A stretch of 27,074 nt of DNA. It comes from JAAGZL01 sp050290785 (GTDB lineage: Bacteria; Pseudomonadota; Gammaproteobacteria; Chromatiales; Chromatiaceae). Each line of letters begins with the position of its first letter. Position 1 is the first letter of the stretch. The notes beneath the pieces are model-generated. The model made no database searches, was not told the origin of the DNA, and worked only from the letters and a program-made list of their open reading frames with translations. The translations under genes were made by a program, and so were the position numbers. The DNA lies in assembly GCA_050290785.1 (NCBI GenBank), contig JBNKIR010000031.1, positions 1 to 27,074 on the forward strand, written 5' to 3'. This document shows, piece after piece, positions 8,996 through 15,471 of this stretch.

Positions 8996-9069
8996 GAATT
9001 TCCACACATACTAAACGCCTAATCCATAGTATATATGATAGAGTTGCTTCCCGATCCGGTTAGTTGCAG

Positions 9070-9501
9070 TCAGACCATCACCTCCCACTCTTCCACACCC
9101 CCCGCAACCGCATCGAACATAGGATGCGGTTTTAGTAACCGTACACTCTTTATCGCATTGAAGGCCACTTCGTCTCTCTTTTCTAGTTTATTCCGAAGGT
9201 GTTCCATCTCGTAGGCAAGCTGCCCTCTGGTCACCTGCATACGTTGTCGCCCTACCCGGTGGGCAATCCTGGAGATGTCGAAGTCGTAGCCACGGCGCAA
9301 AGACTCCTGATATACACCCCACAGATAGACCGAGATCGTGGCCAGGGGATCGGGAGTCTGCCTGAATCTATCCAACTGGGGATGATTCCTGTATCCACGG
9401 GTCCTGCCCGCCAGCACCGCCTGGGCCAGGAGTGCTTCGCGCCACAGGGCCACCAGACCCCTGGCATCAAGATATTTCGGGTGGAGCGACCACAATCTCA
9501 T
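9070..9501 (-). CDS. T4 endonuclease V-like (pyrimidine-dimer DNA glycosylase family) protein
   Basis: The start MRLWSLHPKYLDARGLVALWRE and the later KTRGY-like stretch TRGYRNHPQLDRF match bacterial members of the Pyr_excise family, related to phage T4 DenV. The expected role is excision of UV photoproducts, but this is a family-level inference. T4 EndoV uses the amino group of Thr2 as nucleophile; here residue 2 is Arg, so chemistry may differ. The ATG at 9499-9501 (143 aa) is preferred over an upstream TTG because it matches the family start and has AGGAGAGG upstream, though with a long spacing of about 12 nt. It is divergent from the thiamine-linked pair, with 87 nt between. Confidence 0.78.
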   Translation of the reverse strand: MRLWSLHPKYLDARGLVALWREALLAQAVLAGRTRGYRNHPQLDRFRQTPDPLATISVYLWGVYQESLRRGYDFDISRIAHRVGRQRMQVTRGQLAYEMEHLRNKLEKRDEVAFNAIKSVRLLKPHPMFDAVAGGVEEWEVMV

Positions 9502-9588
9502 CGTTGCAATATCCCTCTCCTGTTTTTGCAATGGCCGGCTGATAGCTGTAATAATGATTTAGACACTAAAAATCCTGGAGGTGCCCTT

Positions 9589-9897
9589 ATGTCAGTACTA
9601 CTTGAATTCTCCATGTTTCCCACCGACAAAGGGGAGAGCGTCAGTGAATACGTCAGCCAGGTGATAAAGGTGGTACGTGACAGCGGCATGAGCTATCAGC
9701 TTACCTCCATGGGCACCATCATTGAGACGGATGATCTGCTGCAGGCGCTGGGACTGATCCAGGTCGCCTACTCCACCCTGGAACAGGCCGGTTGTAATCG
9801 GGTCTATTCATCCCTGAAACTGGATATACGTAAAGGTAAGGATAATCGACTACAGGGCAAGATGGATTCGATTCGGGAAAAGATCGGTGAAGTTTAG
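9589..9897 (+). CDS. MTH1187/YkoF-like thiamine-binding family protein (UPF0045)
   Basis: The 102-aa protein begins MSVLLEFSMFPTDKGESVSEYV and has the ferredoxin-like alpha/beta pattern of the MTH1187 family. Relatives such as Bacillus YkoF bind thiamine or its hydroxymethylpyrimidine part, so a carrier or sensor role in thiamine metabolism is plausible. The family motif YQLTSMGTIIETDD is at about 36-49. The ATG at 9589 has a strong GGAGGTG site 6 nt upstream; an in-frame open reading region further upstream is not part of the gene. The next gene, yjbQ, begins 15 nt after the stop and belongs to another thiamine-linked family. Confidence 0.9.
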   Translation: MSVLLEFSMFPTDKGESVSEYVSQVIKVVRDSGMSYQLTSMGTIIETDDLLQALGLIQVAYSTLEQAGCNRVYSSLKLDIRKGKDNRLQGKMDSIREKIGEV

Positions 9898-9912
9898 GGC
9901 CCGTCCACACTG

Positions 9913-10326
9913 ATGCACCAGGAGAGTTTCCAGACCAGCACCCGTGGCCGCGGCACCTATGATATCACCCGTGAGGTGGAACAGATCATCGCCAGTTCCG
10001 GGATCACAACCGGACTCTGTCATATCTTCATCCATCACACCAGCGCATCCCTGGTACTGTGCGAAAATGCCGACCCATCGGTAAGGAGCGACCTGGAGCA
10101 GTTCATGGCCAGGCTGGTACCGGACGGCGACCCTATGTTTGATCACACCATGGAAGGTCCGGACGACATGCCGGCCCACATCCGTTCCATAATCAGCAAG
10201 ATGGACCTGACCATACCGGTCAGCAACGGCCGAAGCGCCCTGGGCACCTGGCAGGGGATCTATCTATGGGAACACCGCACCCGCGCTCACCATAGGCGGG
10301 TAACTGTAACCGTAACAGGTGATTAG
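9913..10326 (+). CDS. yjbQ: YjbQ family (UPF0047) protein, secondary thiamine-phosphate synthase type
   Basis: The 137-aa protein has the family histidine-rich core CHIFIHHTSASLVLCENADP at about 36-55 and the signature GRSALGTWQGIYLWEHR at about 112-128. In E. coli, YjbQ shows weak thiamine-phosphate synthase activity and can rescue thiE loss. The main reaction remains uncertain. It starts 15 nt after a thiamine-binding-family gene, so the two are almost certainly co-transcribed. No TPP riboswitch is visible upstream of the pair. A group of stem-loops follows the stop. Confidence 0.92.
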   Translation: MHQESFQTSTRGRGTYDITREVEQIIASSGITTGLCHIFIHHTSASLVLCENADPSVRSDLEQFMARLVPDGDPMFDHTMEGPDDMPAHIRSIISKMDLTIPVSNGRSALGTWQGIYLWEHRTRAHHRRVTVTVTGD

Positions 10327-10333
10327 GAATTGA

Positions 10334-10454
10334 GCGGCACAGGGATGTGCCGCCATTGGCCGAAGGCCAATGAAGCCCTTAAAAATCTAACAGGTTCGCG
10401 CACCTGAGTATGATTTTTATGGGCGTACAGCAAATAGGCCAGGACGGCCTATTT
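10334..10454. repeat. Cluster of four stem-loops in an intergenic region
   Basis: Four inverted repeats lie in a row between the convergent yjbQ and ridA. They are GCGGCACA/TGTGCCGC (10334-10341/10346-10353), CATTGGCC/GGCCAATG (10354-10361/10365-10372), TAAAAATC/GATTTTTA with inner CAGGT/ACCTG (10380-10387/10412-10419), and AAATAGGCC/GGCCTATTT (10432-10440/10446-10454). The last has T-rich flanks on both strands and could be a two-way terminator. The density suggests a mobile or dispersed repeat unit. Confidence 0.6.
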
Positions 10455-10464
10455 TGATGTTATA

Positions 10465-10845
10465 TTAAAGCTCCATCACCCCGTCTATCTCCACGGCCGC
10501 ACCCTTGGGCAGGGCGGCCACGCCGACTGCGGCGCGGGCCGGATAGGGCTCGGTGAAATATTGCGACATCACCTGATTGATTAGCGGGAAGTCGTCCATA
10601 TTGGTCAGGTACACGTTCAGTTTAACCAGGTCCTGCAGATCTCCACCCGCGGCACGGGCCACCGCCTGCAGGTTGTCGAATACGCGCCTGATCTGGGTCT
10701 CAACGTCACCGTCGATCAACTCCATGGTCTCCGGCACCAGCGGGATCTGTCCGGAGAGATAGACCCGTTTCCCACGCCTTACCGCCTGGGAGTAGGTACC
10801 TATGGCCTGCGGGGCCTTGGGTGTGTTTATGATCTCTTTGCTCAT
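10465..10845 (-). CDS. ridA: RidA family reactive enamine/imine deaminase
   Basis: RidA hydrolyses reactive 2-aminoacrylate-type enamines and imines made by PLP enzymes, protecting metabolism. The 126-aa protein has the usual length. The family end block YPARAAVGVAALPKGAAVEIDGV includes the key Arg104 and Glu119. IGTYSQAV near the N-terminus is also typical. The ATG at 10843-10845 (MSKEIINTPKAP) matches homologues; an in-frame extension of 18 codons upstream looks non-coding. The ribosome site is weak. It lies 102 nt downstream of spoT on the same strand, an arrangement common in gammaproteobacteria. Confidence 0.95.
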   Translation of the reverse strand: MSKEIINTPKAPQAIGTYSQAVRRGKRVYLSGQIPLVPETMELIDGDVETQIRRVFDNLQAVARAAGGDLQDLVKLNVYLTNMDDFPLINQVMSQYFTEPYPARAAVGVAALPKGAAVEIDGVMEL

Positions 10846-10947
10846 CTGTTTCTGATTGACCTGGTTGGTAGATTTAAGTTTTCCCCTCACCCCTGCCATC
10901 TCCCCCAGGGGGGAAGGTGGAATGACCTGTTTCTTTTAGATAAGACC

Positions 10948-13137
10948 TCAACCCATCATACGGGTGATGCGCATCACCTCGGGCAGTGCGCGCAGCCGCT
11001 TGATGATGCGCGCCAGGTGCTTCCTGTTGCGTACGCTGATGGTAAACTCCAGGGTGGAAGAGAGCCCATCCCGCTCCTTGATCTCCAGGTTCTCGATATT
11101 GGATTCCATCTCGGCAAAGGTGGCGGCAACCGTAGCCAGCACCCCGCGCTTGCTCCCCACCTCCACGCCGACCTCGGTGGTGAACTCACCATCGATATCA
11201 TTCATCCAGCGCACATCCATCCAGTTCTCGCCGTGGCGACGGAACTCGCCCAGGTTTGGACAGCCCTGACGATGCACCACTATACCCTTCCCCGGACTGA
11301 ACACCGCCACTATGTCGTCCCAGGGGATGGCGCGGCAGCACTTGGCAAAGCTCACCACCATACCCTCGGTGCCGCTGATGACCAACGGCTGTGCCGACTG
11401 GGTCGGGAACGGCTCTTCATTCTGCTCTACCTTGCGATCGCCGGCTATGCGTCGAGCCACCATCAGGGCCATGCGATCGCCCAGGCCGATCTTCTCCAGC
11501 AGGTCATTCATGCTCTTGAGCTTGAAGTCCTTCAGCAGGGTCTTGATCCCATCCGCCTCGGCCTCTTCTATGGTCATGCCGTAGGCCTCCAGACCACGCT
11601 CCAGCATCCTGCGTCCCAGTTCCACCGCCTCCCGGTGTTTCAGGTTCTTCAGATAGCCGCGGATACTGGCCCTGGCCTTGCCGGTCACCACAAAGTCGAG
11701 CCATGACGGGTTGGGCCTGGCCCCTTCGGCGGTGATCACCTCCACGGTCTGACCGCTGTTCAGCTTGGTCCTGAGCGGCACCAGTTGCCGATCTACCCGG
11801 GCGGCCACACACTGGTTCCCCACATCCGAATGCACGGCATAGGCGAAATCCACCACGGTGGCTCCCTTGGCCAGGACCTTGATCCCGCCCTTGGGGGTAA
11901 AAACATGCACCTCATCCGGGAACAGATCCACCTTGACGTTCTCCAGGAACTCCATGGAGTTGCCTGCCTCTTTCTGCAGATCCAGCAGGTTCTTGAGCCA
12001 GTCTGAGGCGGCGGTATTGGCCAGGCCGGCGTTCTCCTCTGCGGTCTTGTACTGCCAGTGGGCGGCTATGCCCGATTCCGCGATCTCATGCATCTCCTCG
12101 GTTCTGATCTGGACCTCGATCAGCACACCGTGGGAACCGATCAGGGATGTGTGCAGCGACTGATAGCCGTTGGCCTTGGGTATGGCGATATAGTCTTTAA
12201 AACGGCCAGGCACCGGCTTGTAGAAATTGTGGATAATACCCAGGGTGCGATAACAGGTGTCCACCGTATCCACTACGATGCGAAAACCGAACAGGTCTAC
12301 CACCTCGTTAAAAGAGAGTTTCTTGTCGCGCATCTTCTTGTAGATGCTATAGAGGTGCTTCTCCCTGCCCTCCACCATGGCATGGATACCCTCCTGCTCC
12401 AGACAGTTCTGCAGGGCATCTTCGATCTGGGTCATCACCTCCTTGCGGTTGCCCCGCATGGTCATCACCGACCTGTGCAACACCCGGTGGCGCATGGGCC
12501 AGGCCGAGGCGAAACAGAGCTCTTCCAGTTCCAGTCGGATGTGATTGAGCCCCAGACGGTTGGCTATGGGTGCATATATCTCCAGGGTCTCGTGGGAGAT
12601 ACGCCTGCGCTTATCGGCCCGCATCACCTCCAGGGTGCGCATATTGTGCAGACGATCGGCCAGCTTGATCAGGATGACCCGGATATCCTTGGTCATGGCC
12701 AGCAGCATCTTGCGTACGTTGTCCGCCTGGGCCTCGGCGTGTGAGACGGAATCCAGCTTGGTCAGCTTGCTGACGCCGTCCACCAGTTCAGCGATCTCGG
12801 CATCGAACTCTTTGGTCAGCTTCTTCTTGGTGGCGGGGGTGTCTTCTATGATGTCGTGCAGGATGGCGCCGATGAGGCATTTATAGTCCAGCTGCATCTC
12901 AGCCAGGATGCGCGCCACCGCCAGCGGGTGACAGATATAGGGTTCTCCGGACTTGCGCGCCTGACCGGAGTGATGCTCAGCGCCATACAGATAGGCGCGA
13001 TATACCTCTTTGATCTGGTCCGGTTCAAGATAGGTCTCAAGATATTCGCACAGATCGGCGATCCGCGAGTTCACCTCTTTGGACCACACGTCCTTCTTCG
13101 TCGTCTGCTTTGGTTGCTTTGTCTGTACTTGCGCCAT
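10948..13137 (-). CDS. spoT: Bifunctional (p)ppGpp synthetase/hydrolase SpoT
   Basis: SpoT balances synthesis and breakdown of the stringent-response alarmone. The 729-aa protein has full length. The HD hydrolase domain carries intact HDIIED at 94-99 and RLHNMRT at about 162-168, so hydrolysis should work. The synthetase domain includes DLFGFRIVVDT at about 281-291 and GRFKDYIAIPKANGYQSLHT at 311-330. The TGS domain is at about 408-468. A conserved Cys-containing region (FAKCCRAIPWDDI) follows, and a C-terminal ACT domain closes the protein. The gene is separated from rpoZ by a terminator-like hairpin and 240 nt, so it may have its own promoter. Confidence 0.97.
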   Translation of the reverse strand: MAQVQTKQPKQTTKKDVWSKEVNSRIADLCEYLETYLEPDQIKEVYRAYLYGAEHHSGQARKSGEPYICHPLAVARILAEMQLDYKCLIGAILHDIIEDTPATKKKLTKEFDAEIAELVDGVSKLTKLDSVSHAEAQADNVRKMLLAMTKDIRVILIKLADRLHNMRTLEVMRADKRRRISHETLEIYAPIANRLGLNHIRLELEELCFASAWPMRHRVLHRSVMTMRGNRKEVMTQIEDALQNCLEQEGIHAMVEGREKHLYSIYKKMRDKKLSFNEVVDLFGFRIVVDTVDTCYRTLGIIHNFYKPVPGRFKDYIAIPKANGYQSLHTSLIGSHGVLIEVQIRTEEMHEIAESGIAAHWQYKTAEENAGLANTAASDWLKNLLDLQKEAGNSMEFLENVKVDLFPDEVHVFTPKGGIKVLAKGATVVDFAYAVHSDVGNQCVAARVDRQLVPLRTKLNSGQTVEVITAEGARPNPSWLDFVVTGKARASIRGYLKNLKHREAVELGRRMLERGLEAYGMTIEEAEADGIKTLLKDFKLKSMNDLLEKIGLGDRMALMVARRIAGDRKVEQNEEPFPTQSAQPLVISGTEGMVVSFAKCCRAIPWDDIVAVFSPGKGIVVHRQGCPNLGEFRRHGENWMDVRWMNDIDGEFTTEVGVEVGSKRGVLATVAATFAEMESNIENLEIKERDGLSSTLEFTISVRNRKHLARIIKRLRALPEVMRITRMMG

Positions 13138-13314
13138 CTAAAACTATCACCCTACCACCGGATTAAACTCAATTTTTTAGAACCGCCTAATCAAATGACT
13201 CCGAATTGCCTGCCCGGTTCCAGCAATAGACCGTATAAGCTCCATATTAGTCAAAATATAATGCATAAACCACTGTTGTTATTGGAAACTAACCCATACT
13301 TGGCGAACCGCCAA

Positions 13315-13351
13315 ATAAAAAAAGGTGCAGACTTTCGTCTTGCACCTTTTC
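13315..13351 (-). terminator. Rho-independent terminator after rpoZ
   Basis: Read on the minus strand, AAAAGGTGC and GCACCTTTT form a stem, extended by AGAC/GTCT around a GAAA loop with one bulged base. A run of seven T follows. It lies 27 nt after the rpoZ stop and would end the gmk-rpoZ transcript before spoT. A second small stem, TTGGCG/CGCCAA, lies just beyond it at 13300-13314. Confidence 0.8.
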
Positions 13352-13377
13352 TCAGATACCTGTCTTAAACCGGGGAT

Positions 13378-13677
13378 CTATTTCGCTCCACCATCCTGGA
13401 TCTGGTCGGCTGCGGTAAACTCCTCGCCAGCCGCTATCAGGGCCTCTTCCGCTACCTCGGCGTCGGATATCTCCTCTTCCCTGGGCTCTATGTTATCCGA
13501 AGTGATAAGACCCTCTGCAATCTCGCGCAGGGCCATAACGGTTGGCTTGTCATTCTCCCAGGGCAGTAACGGCTCTACCCCATTGGCCAATTGCCTGGCG
13601 CGTTTTGTGGCCAACACAACCAGATCGAATCTGTTATCAACATGTTCCAGACAGTCTTCAACTGTTATTCGTGCCAT
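13378..13677 (-). CDS. rpoZ: DNA-directed RNA polymerase omega subunit (RpoZ)
   Basis: Omega helps assemble RNA polymerase by clamping the beta-prime C-terminus. In proteobacteria it forms one ppGpp-binding site. The 99-aa protein starts MARITVEDCLEHVDNRFDLVVLATKRARQLANG, matching the family, with the conserved KPTVMALREIAEG at about 44-56. The C-terminal tail is acidic and alanine-rich. It lies between gmk and spoT, the usual gammaproteobacterial order. Confidence 0.97.
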   Translation of the reverse strand: MARITVEDCLEHVDNRFDLVVLATKRARQLANGVEPLLPWENDKPTVMALREIAEGLITSDNIEPREEEISDAEVAEEALIAAGEEFTAADQIQDGGAK

Positions 13678-13790
13678 TCTATGTACTCCGTGGACCCCAA
13701 ATCCGTCTGAAATCGGTCGGGGAAAAGTAAACTCAAGGCGGCCGGGGTTCGGCCAGTCCGCAATAAAACGCTGTATCTTATACCATTTAC

Positions 13791-14405
13791 CTAGGAGATC
13801 AAACTCTTGAAGCGTTTTTTCAACACCTCCGCCATCCTGTCCTGGCGCAGACGATCAGATTGAACGATCGATTTCAGCTCCTCCAATGCCAGGTCAAAAT
13901 CATCGTTTATGACCAGGTAATCATATTCGGAATAGTGTGAAATCTCGTCCCTGGCCGCGCTCATACGTCTTTCAATGACCTCTTCATCATCCTGCCCTCT
14001 GCCCTCAAGCCTGTGGCGCAGGGTCTCTTCAGAGGGTGGCAGGATAAAGATCGAGGTGGTATCGAACATCTGTGAACGTATCTGCTGGGCCCCCTGCCAA
14101 TCTATCTCCAGTATGACGTCGAACCCCTGGTCCAACTGTTCACACACCTCCTGCCGGTCTGTCCCGTAGTAGTTATCGAAGACCCTGGCATGTTCCAGGA
14201 AAGACCCGTCCTCCACCTTGCGCAGGAACCTCTCATGGTCCACAAAATGATAATCCTTACCCTCCTCCTCCCCTGGCCGCATGGGACGGGTGGTATAGGA
14301 TACAGAGACATGCAGCATCTCGTCATGCCCAAGCAGCTCCTTAAGCAGACTGGTCTTTCCGGCCCCGGACGGGGCCGAAACCATAAACAGGGTACCTTTT
14401 GACAT
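13791..14405 (-). CDS. gmk: Guanylate kinase
   Basis: This enzyme phosphorylates GMP to GDP with ATP and is essential for GTP and dGTP pools. The 204-aa protein has the P-loop SAPSGAGKTSLL at about 10-21, the GMP-binding VSYTTRPMRPGEEEGKDYHFV at about 34-54, and GSFLEHARVFDNYYGT at about 67-82. The ATG is preceded by AAGGGGAG. In relatives yicC lies directly upstream. Here a 4.3-kb island separates them, and an orphan copy of the yicC end lies 54 nt upstream of the start, so gmk may now need a different promoter. Confidence 0.97.
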   Translation of the reverse strand: MSKGTLFMVSAPSGAGKTSLLKELLGHDEMLHVSVSYTTRPMRPGEEEGKDYHFVDHERFLRKVEDGSFLEHARVFDNYYGTDRQEVCEQLDQGFDVILEIDWQGAQQIRSQMFDTTSIFILPPSEETLRHRLEGRGQDDEEVIERRMSAARDEISHYSEYDYLVINDDFDLALEELKSIVQSDRLRQDRMAEVLKKRFKSLIS

Positions 14406-14458
14406 CTCTCCCCTTACCTATCTTTAAATCGCTATTACTCTAACAGATGAAAACCGGA

Positions 14459-14488
14459 TTACTCGATGTTTTGCACCTGCTCTCGCAT
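14459..14488 (-). repeat. Left attachment-like repeat: orphan yicC 3' end
   Basis: Read on the minus strand this encodes MREQVQNIE and a TAA stop, identical in amino acids to the real YicC C-terminus at 18803-18832. It is 26/30 identical in DNA, and all differences are synonymous third positions or the stop codon. Reading upstream, it is joined to AT-rich non-YicC sequence (CTA codon, then unrelated). It appears to be the original chromosomal end of yicC, cut off by integration. Confidence 0.85.
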
Positions 14489-14569
14489 TAGAAAATTAAA
14501 TGCATTATTTTTCATCATGTTATGTGCTTTATTATCTTGGTTCTTCATACATCTGCCACCGCGTAATTA

Positions 14570-14675
14570 GCATGATTAGTTTAATGTTTTCAATATTATT
14601 AAACTATGAGTTTAGTTATTTGCATCAAATCAAACTAATGGTTTAGTATAGCATGCACAGTTAAACTATTAGTTT
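14570..14675 (+). promoter_or_regulatory. Array of palindromic operators with 31-bp spacing, abiEi promoter region
   Basis: Three copies of a 13-bp palindrome start exactly 31 bp apart: AAACTATGAGTTT (14601-14613), AAACTAATGGTTT (14632-14644) and AAACTATTAGTTT (14663-14675). A fourth position, one period further upstream (14570-14582, GCATGATTAGTTT), keeps only the right half. Thirty-one bp is close to three helical turns, so bound proteins would lie on one face. The last site ends 4 nt before the abiEi ATG. AbiEi antitoxins are known to bind inverted repeats in their own promoter, so these are the likely operators. Confidence 0.75.
14620..14649 (+). promoter_or_regulatory. Candidate abiEi promoter
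   Basis: TTGCAT at 14620-14625 and TAGTAT at 14644-14649 are separated by 18 bp. The second full operator (14632-14644) lies between the two boxes, fitting repression by steric block. TATAGC at 14647-14652 is an alternative -10 box. The match is by eye only. Confidence 0.4.
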
Positions 14676-14679
14676 CACA

Positions 14680-15471
14680 ATGTCTTCAAAACTGAATTGG
14701 TTATTGAGCAACATATCTCCAGGAAACCTGGCACTTCAGTCCTGGCTATCCGCTCATGGTATCAGCCCTCAGCTTACCAGGAAATATACCCAAGGTAATT
14801 GGCTAACAAAGCTTCGTACCGGAGTATATATACGCCCTGGGCGTTCGCCACAATGGCAGGATGCGGTACGTTGTCTGATTGAACAGAGCAGCATCCATGT
14901 TCGTATCGCAGGTTTGACAAGTTTAAGCTTACAAGGCAAATCCCAATATCTAACAATACTGGAACAATCAATTTGGTTGGCTTTACCTCCCGGTGCATCG
15001 CTGCCTACCTGGTTCCAAGAGTTTCTTCATGATACCAGTGGAAACTATGAAAGCAAAAATCCACGCTGGAAACCGGTCAAGACAGGAAAAATCACATCTA
15101 TTTCGGAAAATGATATTGTTGAGATTGAGACCGGCGGCTTGATATTACCGGCCAGCAAGCAGGAATTGGCGATATACGAAATACTGGAAGCGGTTCCAAA
15201 ACTGATTTCTTTCGAACATGCTGCCGAACTATTTCAGAACCTTATCAATCTGAGCCCGAGAAAAATACAGTCATTGCTTGAACGTAGCAATTCAATAAAG
15301 ACCAACCGCATGTTTCTATTCTTGGCCACCTATTACCAAATGCCTTGGCTTTCCCGCTTGGATGATACAAAGATCAACCTGGGTTCAGGGAAAAGACAAA
15401 TCGTCAAAGGAGGAAAACTGGATAAAACTTACCAAATAACCGTCCCTGAAAATTTCATTAACCATGGATAG
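14680..15471 (+). CDS. abiEi: AbiEi-type antitoxin / transcriptional autorepressor
   Basis: This is the antitoxin of a type IV toxin-antitoxin and phage abortive-infection system. It counters the toxin without direct binding and represses its own operon. The 263-aa protein has an N-terminal winged-helix-like region (about 15-70, with SWLSAHGISPQLTRKYTQGNWLTKLRTGVYIR) and a longer C-terminal region of the AbiEi family. Assignment rests on this pattern and on the AbiEii toxin gene that follows with an 8-nt overlap. The ATG has no visible Shine-Dalgarno; operator sequence occupies the space. The upstream region is strongly AT-rich, unlike the neighbouring chromosome, which supports horizontal origin. 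Confidence 0.85.
   Translation: MSSKLNWLLSNISPGNLALQSWLSAHGISPQLTRKYTQGNWLTKLRTGVYIRPGRSPQWQDAVRCLIEQSSIHVRIAGLTSLSLQGKSQYLTILEQSIWLALPPGASLPTWFQEFLHDTSGNYESKNPRWKPVKTGKITSISENDIVEIETGGLILPASKQELAIYEILEAVPKLISFEHAAELFQNLINLSPRKIQSLLERSNSIKTNRMFLFLATYYQMPWLSRLDDTKINLGSGKRQIVKGGKLDKTYQITVPENFINHG

Noticed and set aside
9540..9588. TPP riboswitch upstream of the thiamine-linked pair
   Set aside because: The leader is under 90 nt and lacks the conserved THI-box elements.
10876..10920. C/G-rich imperfect hairpin between spoT and ridA
   Set aside because: The arms are low-complexity runs of C and G with no T-run. It resembles a common short repeat but cannot be firmly called a terminator.
14570..14675. 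Possible CRISPR array because of the 31-bp period
   Set aside because: The repeated unit is only 13 bp and palindromic, the spacing lies within a promoter, the copies diverge, and no cas genes are nearby.
14406..14679. tRNA gene as the island attachment site or an integrase remnant
   Set aside because: No cloverleaf or tRNA 3' end is visible, and no recombinase motif is found in any frame. The repeat is the yicC end instead.
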